From the NCBI RefSeq assembly GCF_900114475.1, contig NZ_FOTE01000004.1:3580-67579 (forward strand): a stretch of 64,000 nucleotides of DNA, in the 5' to 3' direction. The position numbers were made by a program, and so were the translations under genes. Position 1 is the first letter of the stretch, and each line of letters begins with the position of its first letter. Positions 16,687-24,280 of this stretch are shown piece after piece. Source of the DNA: Paenibacillus sp. 1_12. GTDB lineage: Bacteria > Bacillota > Bacilli > Paenibacillales > NBRC-103111. The notes beneath the pieces were generated by a model. It was given only the letters and a program-made list of their open reading frames with translations. It did not search any database and had not been told where the DNA came from.

Positions 16687-17024
16687 ATAAATTTATATCT
16701 AAATCACAGAAACTTTAGAACATTCAAGGGGATTCACTGACCTCGAACTATGTTAATTACTCCGACAAGTTACTCCGACAGTTTCTTATTTTCATTTGTC
16801 GCTATATCTATTCAGTTCTTGATCCTCCGTAAATAATAGCCTTTTAGCGTTCTTTTCAAAAAAAGAAGATGGATCTAAAAATAATCGTATTCGTTTGTTG
16901 GGGTAGTTTCAAATCTTAGTTGGAGTAAATGGGGTTGTTCTTCTAGAGACCGAGGCGTTTGCGTAAAGGTCAGTTCTAATGGAGTACGATCAATTCAATT
17001 TGAGAAAGGGGGTGCGGATAGAAC
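16687..17024. other. intergenic region with short tandem repeat
   Basis: About 340 bases. Two adjacent 13-bp repeats begin TTACTCCGACA at 16757 and 16770. Otherwise I see no gene. The next gene's ribosome binding site is AAAGGGGGTG at 17005-17014. Confidence 0.5.
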
Positions 17025-17726
17025 TTGTTAATCTTTCGTGAAGTAGAAGATTTCATTGCAGTCACTAGGGCTGGACTAACCTTATTATCGACATACCAAG
17101 CCGATTCTTCTGATGACCAACGTTTAGTGCAGCTGCAGAGATTGGCTAGCTACATCAAATCTATGGAGTGGCTGAAACACGAAGCTGCAAAAAAGCGAAT
17201 TTCGGTATTTCTAGCATGTCAATACGATTACAGGTTGGCAGCTCAGAAGCTCGGTATCCAAATCGATCAGATGCATAAAAGTATCTCGTACGCTAACAAG
17301 AGGCTATCTGGACGCATAAGAGGTGTTCTCACTCTTATGAAGGAGGGGCGATGGGCTGATGCTGAATTAGAGTTTCAGCGTCTGATTGGCTCTCACCGTC
17401 CTTTTGAACCATTTATCTGTGGCACAGTGGATCGGTTTAAACCAAGAAAGAGCAGCACTGTGAATCTCATCGATTGTAGGCGTGAGATCGAGGTTATTGC
17501 TCACTTTACCAAGCGCAAGCTGGAGAATATCCTCTCGACGGTGGACGGGGTAGCAATGAGTCACGTCCTGCACATTTTGCTGTCGGCTGATCCTCGGTAT
17601 ATCGCTGAGCGTTTATTGCTCAGTCAATGTATTATTTCGGGTGAATTGAAGCCCGAGCAGGTAATCGGAGCTATTGAAACCAACCAGCACTACTCATTGT
17701 CTGGTACTAACATTGTCCATTTATAA
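17025..17726 (+). CDS. hypothetical protein with possible HTH
   Basis: 233 residues, TTG start about 10 nt after AAAGGGGGTG. The segment CQYDYRLAAQKLGIQIDQMHKSISYANKRL has the look of a sigma region-4 or similar helix-turn-helix (AA..LGI followed by a recognition-type helix). The C-terminal half is helical and not recognised. It is followed 14 nt later by another unknown gene, suggesting a two-gene operon in the element. A regulatory role is possible but unproven. Confidence 0.7.
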   Translation: MLIFREVEDFIAVTRAGLTLLSTYQADSSDDQRLVQLQRLASYIKSMEWLKHEAAKKRISVFLACQYDYRLAAQKLGIQIDQMHKSISYANKRLSGRIRGVLTLMKEGRWADAELEFQRLIGSHRPFEPFICGTVDRFKPRKSSTVNLIDCRREIEVIAHFTKRKLENILSTVDGVAMSHVLHILLSADPRYIAERLLLSQCIISGELKPEQVIGAIETNQHYSLSGTNIVHL

Positions 17727-17740
17727 GAGGGGGAATTACA

Positions 17741-18565
17741 GTGGTAGTAAACACTAATAATTATGTCGGTAGACCTGTTTTAGCATGTGGTTGTACAGCA
17801 ACAGCCTTGCATCGGGATATACAAAGTCAGATGATAGCTTTGCCGTTACAGGGTGATATCAGGTTGCGTGATACGGTCGAGAAGGTTGATTGGCTAGGGG
17901 CTACAATAGTGCAGGCGGAGATCATGTGTAGGCATGGGATCGTGCTGTCTGATCACGTCGTTCGAACGAAAGCTTCAAATCTTCGTCAATTATATCTGCT
18001 TTCGTCCAGCATTTGTGTAGCTGAGGTAACTGGAAAAATATTTGTCCAAGTCACAAAGTCCAGAGAGGTACTGCTAGCTCTATTTAAGAATCTAGTTCCT
18101 CATCGGCGTTTGGGCGGTATCCATGCTTATTTGGACTATATACGTCCTAGTTACGAAGAGTTGGAGCATGGTAGCTATAGAGTGGTTGTCATCACGAAAA
18201 CTGATCAGGGATATGATCTTGAGATGAAGCAACTGGGCAAGCGCAGTTCTGCTTCCTTAATACCGTACTATGTTCTGGATGCTTTTGCTTCAAGGCTTGT
18301 GAATCATCTTAAGAGTCGATATGTTACTCTATCCTATCAGCAAAATGGGATAGTGAAGCAGCTTCTAACAACCTTTGATCCGGTCAAGTATTGTCATTAT
18401 TTGAATGTGTCTCTTGAAGAGGGTGAGCAGATCCTCGCAAGAGATTGGCACGATGCTGATACGTTAGGTTATCTGAGTTTTATTGATCATCTTCATCCTA
18501 ATCGAATGGTATCAGTGCCTATTATTCATACGGTGAGCATAACGCACCCGTTCATCATTTCTTAA
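17741..18565 (+). CDS. hypothetical protein
   Basis: 274 residues, GTG start preceded by AGAGGGGG. Not recognised. No signal peptide or membrane segment is visible. The N-terminal part has three cysteines (ACGCTAT and MCRHG), which might bind metal. The gene lies 14 nt after its neighbour and is followed by a strong terminator, so it closes the small operon. It may be element-specific. Confidence 0.7.
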   Translation: MVVNTNNYVGRPVLACGCTATALHRDIQSQMIALPLQGDIRLRDTVEKVDWLGATIVQAEIMCRHGIVLSDHVVRTKASNLRQLYLLSSSICVAEVTGKIFVQVTKSREVLLALFKNLVPHRRLGGIHAYLDYIRPSYEELEHGSYRVVVITKTDQGYDLEMKQLGKRSSASLIPYYVLDAFASRLVNHLKSRYVTLSYQQNGIVKQLLTTFDPVKYCHYLNVSLEEGEQILARDWHDADTLGYLSFIDHLHPNRMVSVPIIHTVSITHPFIIS

Positions 18566-18583
18566 TATCTAGGCTGTTTGTCC

Positions 18584-18614
18584 CCCCTTATTGTTCTTGC
18601 GATAAGGGGTTTTC
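18584..18614 (+). terminator. intrinsic terminator
   Basis: A perfect 8-bp stem CCCCTTAT / ATAAGGGG with a 10-nt loop is followed by TTTTCTC. Confidence 0.85.
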
Positions 18615-18790
18615 TCTTAGGTTCTGGCTACCAAAAACTATTGATAAAGGAAAGGCCTGATATCTATCCGTTGACTGGCTTCTTAGGGGCTGATTGCTTC
18701 CCTCTACTATTCCCGATAATTCAGTCCCAGTATCACTACACCTTTGGGACTCAACTTTCCCTTTATTTCTCGATATTCACGTTTTAGGCT

Positions 18791-18829
18791 TGATATAATT
18801 TTACCTTCCTTATAACCGATAAGGAGGTA
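18791..18829 (+). promoter_or_regulatory. extended -10 promoter and SD-sequestering hairpin
   Basis: TGATATAAT at 18791-18799 is a perfect extended -10 element. The short leader after it folds into a hairpin of about 11 bp (18802-18813 with 18819-18829, loop AACCG, one bulged T) that encloses the ribosome binding site AAGGAGG (18821-18827) of the recombinase gene. The arrangement suggests translational control, or an operator of dyad symmetry. Confidence 0.6.
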
Positions 18830-18837
18830 GATTTACG

Positions 18838-19470
18838 ATGGAAAATAACAGTAAAGTGTTTGGCTACTGTAGAATTTCAAAGGCAATTGGACAAGTCGAG
18901 GATCGTCAAAAAGACCTTATGAGGCTGGAATATCATATTCCTGAGTCTGATATCTTCGTCGACAAGATCAGTGGAGTTAAGATGGAGCGCCCAGCTCTTG
19001 GCGAACTTCAGAAGGCGTTAAGAAGGGGCGACACTTTGGTGGTAGAATCACTTAGCCGAATTTCCAGATCATCGAGAAGCTTGCTTGCGCTCCTTGCCGA
19101 TTTTGAATCTAAGGAGATCACGCTCATTTCCCATAAGGAGCGCCTAGATTTTTCGACGGTCACCGGCAAGCTCATGTTGGCTTTAATAGCCGCACTCAGC
19201 GAATTCGAACGTGACAATCTAAGAGAACGCGTGAGGGAGGGGCTTGCCAGTGCGAGGAGCCGTGGGAGAATTGGAGGTCGCCCAAAAACCGACAAGAAGG
19301 CTCTTGAAAAAGCGATAAAGCTTCACGCCGCTGATACGCATTCAATCTGTGAGATCGTGGCTGTAACTGGGGTATCTAAGTCTGTTTTGTATAGAGCCCT
19401 TCGTGATAAAAAAGAGGCTCAGCAGTCACAGGACGGCGTAGCAGTTGAAGCACCGAATTCAAGTAAATAG
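18838..19470 (+). CDS. serine recombinase (resolvase/invertase type)
   Basis: 210 residues of the small serine recombinase family. The catalytic serine is S14 in GYCRIS. DKISGVKMERPAL and SLSRISRSSRSLLAL carry the conserved arginines, and LMLALIAALSEFERDNLRERVREGL is the E-helix. A C-terminal Hin-like helix-turn-helix (about residues 150-200, GRIGGRPK and VTGVSKSVLYRALRDK) binds the recombination site. It cuts and rejoins DNA to resolve, invert or move segments. It is the first of three serine recombinase genes in 3.6 kb. Its start lies 10 nt after AAGGAGG, which is held in a hairpin. Confidence 0.93.
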   Translation: MENNSKVFGYCRISKAIGQVEDRQKDLMRLEYHIPESDIFVDKISGVKMERPALGELQKALRRGDTLVVESLSRISRSSRSLLALLADFESKEITLISHKERLDFSTVTGKLMLALIAALSEFERDNLRERVREGLASARSRGRIGGRPKTDKKALEKAIKLHAADTHSICEIVAVTGVSKSVLYRALRDKKEAQQSQDGVAVEAPNSSK

Positions 19471-19938
19471 GAAGGTAAGAGGGATCTCCGCTAAAAATGG
19501 CTGAGATTCCTTTTTTATAGGAAGACATCCGATCCTGTTGGAAAATCTACTTTTCTCTGATGGGTCATTAAACGGGTTGATTTCGGTAGTTGCCACATAG
19601 AGTTGTGGAATCGTAGCTGGATTTAGATTCAAAAATGAAGACTTATGCTTCAGCCATATGACTTCCTTATCGCTTGAAAGTAGGTAGAACAGACTTTTTT
19701 CGGCTTAAACAGAGACATTCGTGTTATACCTTCCTGTTACGTCCCTCCGTTGGGGTATGAAATGCCTCTCGGCTTTACTACATCTCATCTACAGAGATGC
19801 ATTGCTTCTCTTGTCAGGTAGCATTTCAACTGCGCAAAAGTGGCTCTATTGCTATGACATTAAAAAAATTTAGTGAGTTGCGGCAAGACCTGCTTTATAT
19901 AAATAGCTTCTTAATTTAATTGATTGGTGGTGATACAT
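19471..19938. other. intergenic region with nested inverted repeats
   Basis: About 470 bases with no gene. Besides the terminator it holds a 69-nt segment (19759-19827) closed by a 7-bp inverted repeat GAAATGC / GCATTTC around an inner 6-bp stem CATCTC / GAGATG with a 7-nt loop. This could be a recombinase site or a structured RNA. Confidence 0.45.
19481..19516 (+). terminator. intrinsic terminator
   Basis: Stem GGGATCTC / GAGATTCC (one G.U pair) with extra inner pairing is followed by TTTTTTATAG. Confidence 0.75.
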
Positions 19939-20031
19939 ATGTCGGTTGGTTGTAACTTTGCAGCGGTATACAAGCACGGTGATTTCAAGTTTGGTAACGA
20001 GGTGCTTTGTCATTTTGGAGGCAGATGTTAA
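19939..20031 (+). CDS. small Cys/His-containing peptide
   Basis: A 30-codon frame begins with ATG 8 nt after GGTGG. The peptide starts MSVGCNFAAVYK and ends EVLCHFGGRC, so it carries three cysteines and two histidines that could bind metal. It lies between two recombinase genes and ends 75 nt before the next one. It is too short to judge from codon use, so it may be a chance frame. Confidence 0.4.
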   Translation: MSVGCNFAAVYKHGDFKFGNEVLCHFGGRC

Positions 20032-20106
20032 TTTGTTTCTATACCTGATTTTCTTGTGCGTTCATTGCAGTATTTCGTTTTCAACTAATATTTTGGAGGT
20101 ATTAAC

Positions 20107-20559
20107 ATGACAACAACAAATAACTTTCAATTTCATAATGTAGCTTTATATGCTCGAGCTAATAGTGAGGGGGCTCTGTCCCGACAAGTGAGTCATTTAG
20201 AGGATCTTGCCGCTAGCTACGGCATGACAGTATCAGCTGTTTATACGGATGTTGCAAGTGGCAAGGTTCGTAATCGTCCTGGTCTGAAACGGTTGCTGGA
20301 TGATGCTAAAAATGGGCACCTTGATGCGATTCTAACTTTGGATATCTCTCGTTTGTTCAGGGGTAAAGAGTTTTTGCCCGATATCCACCGTCAACTCATG
20401 TCTGGCGAGATTGGATTGGTTACAGCATCAGGCTACTTAAACCCGCCTAGAGACACCGCGCGTTTGAGCCTTTCGATCCTGTTTCACCAGTTTCACGTGG
20501 AGGATAGTGCTCGACGTATAGCTTTAGGCAAAGGCTATACGAAGGATTGGGATAAGTAA
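20107..20559 (+). CDS. serine recombinase catalytic domain, probably inactive
   Basis: 150 residues covering only the N-terminal catalytic domain of a serine recombinase. Family elements are VALYARANSEG, DVASGKVRNRPGLKRLL and LTLDISRLFRGKEF. Where the nucleophile serine normally follows (YxRxS), this protein has asparagine (YARAN), so it is probably unable to cut DNA. The DNA-binding C-terminus is absent and the gene ends in its own terminator. The ATG follows TGGAGG. It may be an accessory or regulatory subunit for the neighbouring recombinases, or a decayed copy. Confidence 0.8.
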   Translation: MTTTNNFQFHNVALYARANSEGALSRQVSHLEDLAASYGMTVSAVYTDVASGKVRNRPGLKRLLDDAKNGHLDAILTLDISRLFRGKEFLPDIHRQLMSGEIGLVTASGYLNPPRDTARLSLSILFHQFHVEDSARRIALGKGYTKDWDK

Positions 20560-20570
20560 GGAGTTTTGAT

Positions 20571-20616
20571 AGCGTCTCGGGGATTGTATTAGTTCCCCCT
20601 GACGCTATTTTCTTTA
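20571..20616 (+). terminator. intrinsic terminator
   Basis: AGCGTC / GACGCT plus GGGG / CCCC pair across a loop, followed by ATTTTCTTT. Confidence 0.75.
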
Positions 20617-20688
20617 TTAGCCTGACATTTTATTTAATTATCTTGACCTAATGCTCTTTTTAGGACTGTATCATCGTCCTTTTCCCAT

Positions 20689-20736
20689 GTACTCAGGTGA
20701 GCGGTCAGCTCTCCAATACAATTTTGGAGTGAGTAC
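20689..20736 (+). promoter_or_regulatory. nested hairpin enclosing ribosome binding site
   Basis: GTACTC (20689-20694) pairs with GAGTAC (20731-20736), and inside it CTCCAA (20711-20716) pairs with TTGGAG (20724-20729). The inner stem contains the GGAG that serves the ATG at 20739. The design parallels the hairpin ahead of the first recombinase gene. Confidence 0.55.
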
Positions 20737-20738
20737 AG

Positions 20739-20933
20739 ATGAGTCGGAAAATATCAACTGAAGAAACGGGAACGTATGTTCCTAATATTGAAAGGTACTT
20801 TAATAACTCTAGTGGTACAGCGTTTGAAGAGATAATCACGAGTATAATTAAGGAAGAAGTTGATTTATATGTTAAAGGAAGTTATGATCACGAACAGGTA
20901 AATGTGGCTACTTCGAATGAGGGGGTAGCTTAA
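20739..20933 (+). CDS. small protein ahead of large serine recombinase
   Basis: 64 residues, not recognised, acidic with a helical middle (AFEEIITSIIKEEVDLYV). Its stop is one base before the start of the large recombinase, so the two are translationally coupled. Small proteins in this position can be recombination directionality factors, but no motif supports that here. Confidence 0.65.
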   Translation: MSRKISTEETGTYVPNIERYFNNSSGTAFEEIITSIIKEEVDLYVKGSYDHEQVNVATSNEGVA

Positions 20934-20934
20934 C

Positions 20935-22461
20935 ATGAGAGCAGCGATTACGATTCGTGTTTCTACTAAAAAAGAAGAGCAAGAAGCTTCTCTAGTGCAT
21001 CAACGGCAGTTTTTTGAAAACTATGTAAAGGAAAAAGGATGGGATGTCTACGGCTTTTATGTTGAGATCGAGAGCGGCACGAAGAAAAACCGCAAAGAAA
21101 TGAATCGCCTGATTGCAGATGCAAAAGAGCATAAATTCGATATCATTTTATCGAAGGAATTATCACGGCTTGCTCGAAATCAAGGTTTAGCATTCGAGAT
21201 TAAAGAAGTAATCGAGAAGCACAAGATTCATCTCATAACAATGGATGGAGCAATCGACACTACTACGGGCAATACGAATAACTTTGGTTTGTTTGCTTGG
21301 TTGTATGAACAAGAATCGCAGCGCACCAGTGAAAGAATTAAAATGGCGCTGGCTACCAGAGCGGACAACGGTAAATTCAAAGGCTCTAATTCTCCATACG
21401 GATATAATGTACAGGATGGTAAGTTGTATATTAGTGATGACGGCTCTCCTCAAATTGTTCAGCGTATCTTCCAACGGTATCTGGACGGCAAAGGCTTTGA
21501 TGCTATCGCTCGTGAACTATATGAGGATGATGTCAAAACGCCATCGAGCCAAGCAGGGAAAGTCACTCAGAGCATATTCTGGCATGGTTCATCAGTCCGA
21601 AAGATATTGGAAAACCCCCATTATTGCGGAGATCTCGTGCAGGGGCGTTCAAGCACTGTTAGCGTGACCAGTACACAACGACATAAAAATCCCAAAACAG
21701 AACACATTGTGAAGGAGAAAACTCATGAAGCGATCATCTCGAAGGATGTGTTTGATTCGGTTCAGCAAATGATCGCTTTCAACCGCAAAAAAAAGTCTCA
21801 AAGTAATCCGAATGTTAGCAGTCGACCACATGAGAATGTACACCTATTCACAGGGGTAATCTACTGCGCTGACTGCGGTAGCGGTTTTCACTATCAGCAG
21901 AATGGGCATGGTTATATATGTGGACGCAGCAACAAGCATGGCAATAAAGCTTGTTCGAAGCATCGGATCAAAGAAGCCACATTGAAGACGATCATCCAAG
22001 GCGATCTTCAAAAATTGGCTAACGCTATGAAGGATGATTCACACTTTAATCTAGTTAAAGATAGGCTGAATAAAGAACGAGTACGAATGGAAAAGGATTT
22101 AAAGGCTTGCGGGGCGAAACTCGAAGCGATCAATCAGTTGAAAAACAAGGCACTTACGAGGTTTTTGGAAGATATAATAACGAAAGTGGATTACGACAAT
22201 TTCGTTACATCAAAAGATGCTGAAACAAAGGAGCTTATGCTCAATAGGGAAATAGCGGAAACCACACTCTCCACAACTATCGCTTCTGATGTACTGGCGA
22301 AAATTAAAGAAGTGATCGATAACGCTCTGAACTTTAATGATGTAAACCGCGAGGTTATCAGCCGCTTTATTGAAAAGATTGAAGTCAAAGAGGACGGAAC
22401 GGTTAAATTGTATTATCGTTTCGCTGGCACGTCCAAGATCTTGAATGAACTAATTGGATAA
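20935..22461 (+). CDS. large serine recombinase (site-specific integrase)
   Basis: 508 residues. The resolvase-type catalytic domain (about 1-145) has S10 in TIRVST as nucleophile, with LSKELSRLARNQ and the E-helix. The 'recombinase' domain follows (about 165-290, SPYGYNVQDGKLY, TVRK-like HGSSVRKILENPHY), then a zinc ribbon (YCADCGSGFHY with CGR and ACSKH) and a coiled-coil/C-terminal region. This is the standard large serine integrase plan, without gaps. It probably integrates and excises the 13-22 kb element. It lies at the right end of the island, just before the asd T-box, so one attachment site may be within 22462-22600. Confidence 0.95.
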   Translation: MRAAITIRVSTKKEEQEASLVHQRQFFENYVKEKGWDVYGFYVEIESGTKKNRKEMNRLIADAKEHKFDIILSKELSRLARNQGLAFEIKEVIEKHKIHLITMDGAIDTTTGNTNNFGLFAWLYEQESQRTSERIKMALATRADNGKFKGSNSPYGYNVQDGKLYISDDGSPQIVQRIFQRYLDGKGFDAIARELYEDDVKTPSSQAGKVTQSIFWHGSSVRKILENPHYCGDLVQGRSSTVSVTSTQRHKNPKTEHIVKEKTHEAIISKDVFDSVQQMIAFNRKKKSQSNPNVSSRPHENVHLFTGVIYCADCGSGFHYQQNGHGYICGRSNKHGNKACSKHRIKEATLKTIIQGDLQKLANAMKDDSHFNLVKDRLNKERVRMEKDLKACGAKLEAINQLKNKALTRFLEDIITKVDYDNFVTSKDAETKELMLNREIAETTLSTTIASDVLAKIKEVIDNALNFNDVNREVISRFIEKIEVKEDGTVKLYYRFAGTSKILNELIG

Positions 22462-22605
22462 CGCAAATGCTTGTAATTATGCTGGCTGTTGGGCGCTTTT
22501 ATTTTTTTAGAAAGTATCCGACACTCAGCACCCAACACATGTGGAGTGCATGAACATGGGTTCCAGCTCTACGACTTGCTTTGCTCCCTGCGATCTTTTT
22601 TATGA

Positions 22606-22634
22606 TTTACAATTAGATCCGTATTTGCTATCAT
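22606..22634 (+). promoter_or_regulatory. promoter of asd T-box leader
   Basis: TTTACA (22606-22611), 17 nt, TATCAT (22629-22634). Transcription would begin about ten bases before T-box stem I. Confidence 0.6.
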
Positions 22635-22644
22635 AATCGTAATA

Positions 22645-22937
22645 TTCAAAAGCGATGAAGAGAAAAGTAAATAAATCGATTTTTTCACAGAGAGCTCCGG
22701 CAGCTGAAAAGGAGTAAAAAATAGTTTATTGAAGAAAGCCTCTGAGCTGCACATCGGAACCGGAATAAAGGGATGGTGTGACAGGAGCTCCTGTTATAGA
22801 GCTAGAGTATAAGCATTCTATTGAAATGCCGTACTTGAAGAGGCTGTTATGGCGACATATCAGCAAATCTGGGGTGGTACCACGAATATACAAATCTCGT
22901 CCCCAAGACTAGACGTCTTGGGGGTGGGATTTTTTTG
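22645..22937 (+). ncRNA. T-box riboswitch leader of asd
   Basis: The T-box bulge sequence TGGTACCACG lies at 22875-22884, in a GGGTGGTACCACG context. Stem I has the expected AGTA S-turn-like element (GAAAAGTA) and CAGAGAG near 22687. On the 3' side of the specifier loop GAAG-AAA-G places AAA (Lys) at 22735-22737 as the probable specifier codon. A terminator (22894-22936) with a 9-bp CCCCAAGAC / GTCTTGGGG core and a T7 run follows. Uncharged tRNA would favour antitermination and asd expression. Confidence 0.9.
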
Positions 22938-23009
22938 TTTGCACGAAAATATCTGCAATTGAATTGTATGTACTATCAAATATGAATCAAACATGAAGGG
23001 ATGCTGTTT

Positions 23010-24077
23010 ATGAGTCGATTAAAAGCCGCAATTGTAGGGGCAACCGGAATGGCAGGGCAGCAATTTGTCCAAGCGCTTACAGAACATCCGAATTTTGAGG
23101 TAGTCCAAATGGTGACCTCGCGAAATGCTGTAAATTATGAAAAAGCCTTGCTTGAAGCTAATGGCAGTTCCAGATGGACGCAAAGCTCGCCTATACCAGA
23201 AGATATGAAAGGCATTCCTGTCGTTTCTTCAAAAGACTTTTCACCCGAAAAGCTGGATGTGATCTTTACAGCTGTAGAGTCAGATCTGGCGAAAGAGCTT
23301 GAACCATGGTTTGCTCAAACCACGCCTACGTTTTCAACTGCTTCTGCATTTCGTTATTTTGATGATACGCCGCTCATGATTACCGGAGTTAATGATGATC
23401 ACGCACATTTAGTTCATACACAACGGTTGCAGCGAGGCTGGAAGGGCTTTGTTCTCCCCGTACCTAATTGTACCGTAACAGGACTTGCAATAACTCTTAA
23501 ACCCCTGCAGCAGCATTTTGGCATTAATAATGTGCTTATGGTTTCGATGCAGGCAGTAAGCGGAGCGGGAAGAAGTCCCGGAGTAAGAACGCTTGATATT
23601 CTCGACAATATTATTCCTTATATTCCAAGTGAAGAAGGAAAAGTGAAAATTGAATTATTGAAAATATTAGGTGAGTTTAATGAAAATTCCATAGAACAAG
23701 CGAAAATCAATGTAAACTGTCTTTGTACAAGAGTAAATGTACTTGATGGGCACACGGAAGCCGTTTTTGTAGGATTGGACAAGAAAGCGGAAATCGAAGA
23801 AATCAGAGCAGTGATACAAAACTACGATCCATATAAAAACAGAAAATTGCATTCGGCTCCGAACCAAATGATTCAAGTTTATGAGGATCCTTACCGGCCA
23901 CAACCAAGGCTGGACAGGGAAATCGGGGGCGGCATGACAACCAGTCTAGGGCGACTGGAGGCAGACCCTGTATTGGGCGGGGTTAAATATGTGCTAGTAT
24001 CACATAATACCAAAATGGGTGCCGGCAAAGGCGCCGTACTGCTTGCTGAATCGATGCTTGAACAGGGGATTTTATAG
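23010..24077 (+). CDS. asd: aspartate-semialdehyde dehydrogenase, archaeal/fungal-like type
   Basis: Reduces aspartyl phosphate to aspartate semialdehyde with NADPH, the branch point to lysine/diaminopimelate, threonine and methionine. About 355 residues. The nucleotide-binding motif VGATGMAGQQF is N-terminal, the catalytic cysteine is C154 in PNCTVTGL, and MQAVSGAGRSPG plus DNIIPYIPSEEGKVKIE are typical of the archaeal/fungal-type branch rather than the E. coli branch. The ATG at 23010 lies 9 nt after GAAGGG; the ATG at 23001 has no spacing. The T-box leader links it to amino-acid starvation. A terminator-like hairpin follows. Confidence 0.94.
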   Translation: MSRLKAAIVGATGMAGQQFVQALTEHPNFEVVQMVTSRNAVNYEKALLEANGSSRWTQSSPIPEDMKGIPVVSSKDFSPEKLDVIFTAVESDLAKELEPWFAQTTPTFSTASAFRYFDDTPLMITGVNDDHAHLVHTQRLQRGWKGFVLPVPNCTVTGLAITLKPLQQHFGINNVLMVSMQAVSGAGRSPGVRTLDILDNIIPYIPSEEGKVKIELLKILGEFNENSIEQAKINVNCLCTRVNVLDGHTEAVFVGLDKKAEIEEIRAVIQNYDPYKNRKLHSAPNQMIQVYEDPYRPQPRLDREIGGGMTTSLGRLEADPVLGGVKYVLVSHNTKMGAGKGAVLLAESMLEQGIL

Positions 24078-24126
24078 TAGGAAAATATCAGAACCGTACG
24101 ATTTGGAACACCAACTCAGGAAAGTG

Positions 24127-24155
24127 CCTCAGCCGAAACATGGTTGGGGTTTCTT
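24127..24155 (+). terminator. probable terminator after asd
   Basis: An 8-bp stem CCTCAGCC / GGTTGGGG (two G.U pairs) is followed by TTTCTTC, about 50 nt after the stop. Confidence 0.6.
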
Positions 24156-24280
24156 CATTGCAAGCCTAATCGTGGTATGATGAGAAGGACGCTTGGGAGC
24201 TCGGCTTGGAGTTCATAGCATCTCGAGAGGCTCTATGTTATTGCCCATACATCCATTTCATGGAAACGAGGATTCATATA

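Noticed and set aside
19759-19827. tRNA gene with CTA anticodon
   Set aside because: The acceptor-like and anticodon-like stems fit, but the T-arm consensus and D-arm are missing and position 37 would be a pyrimidine.
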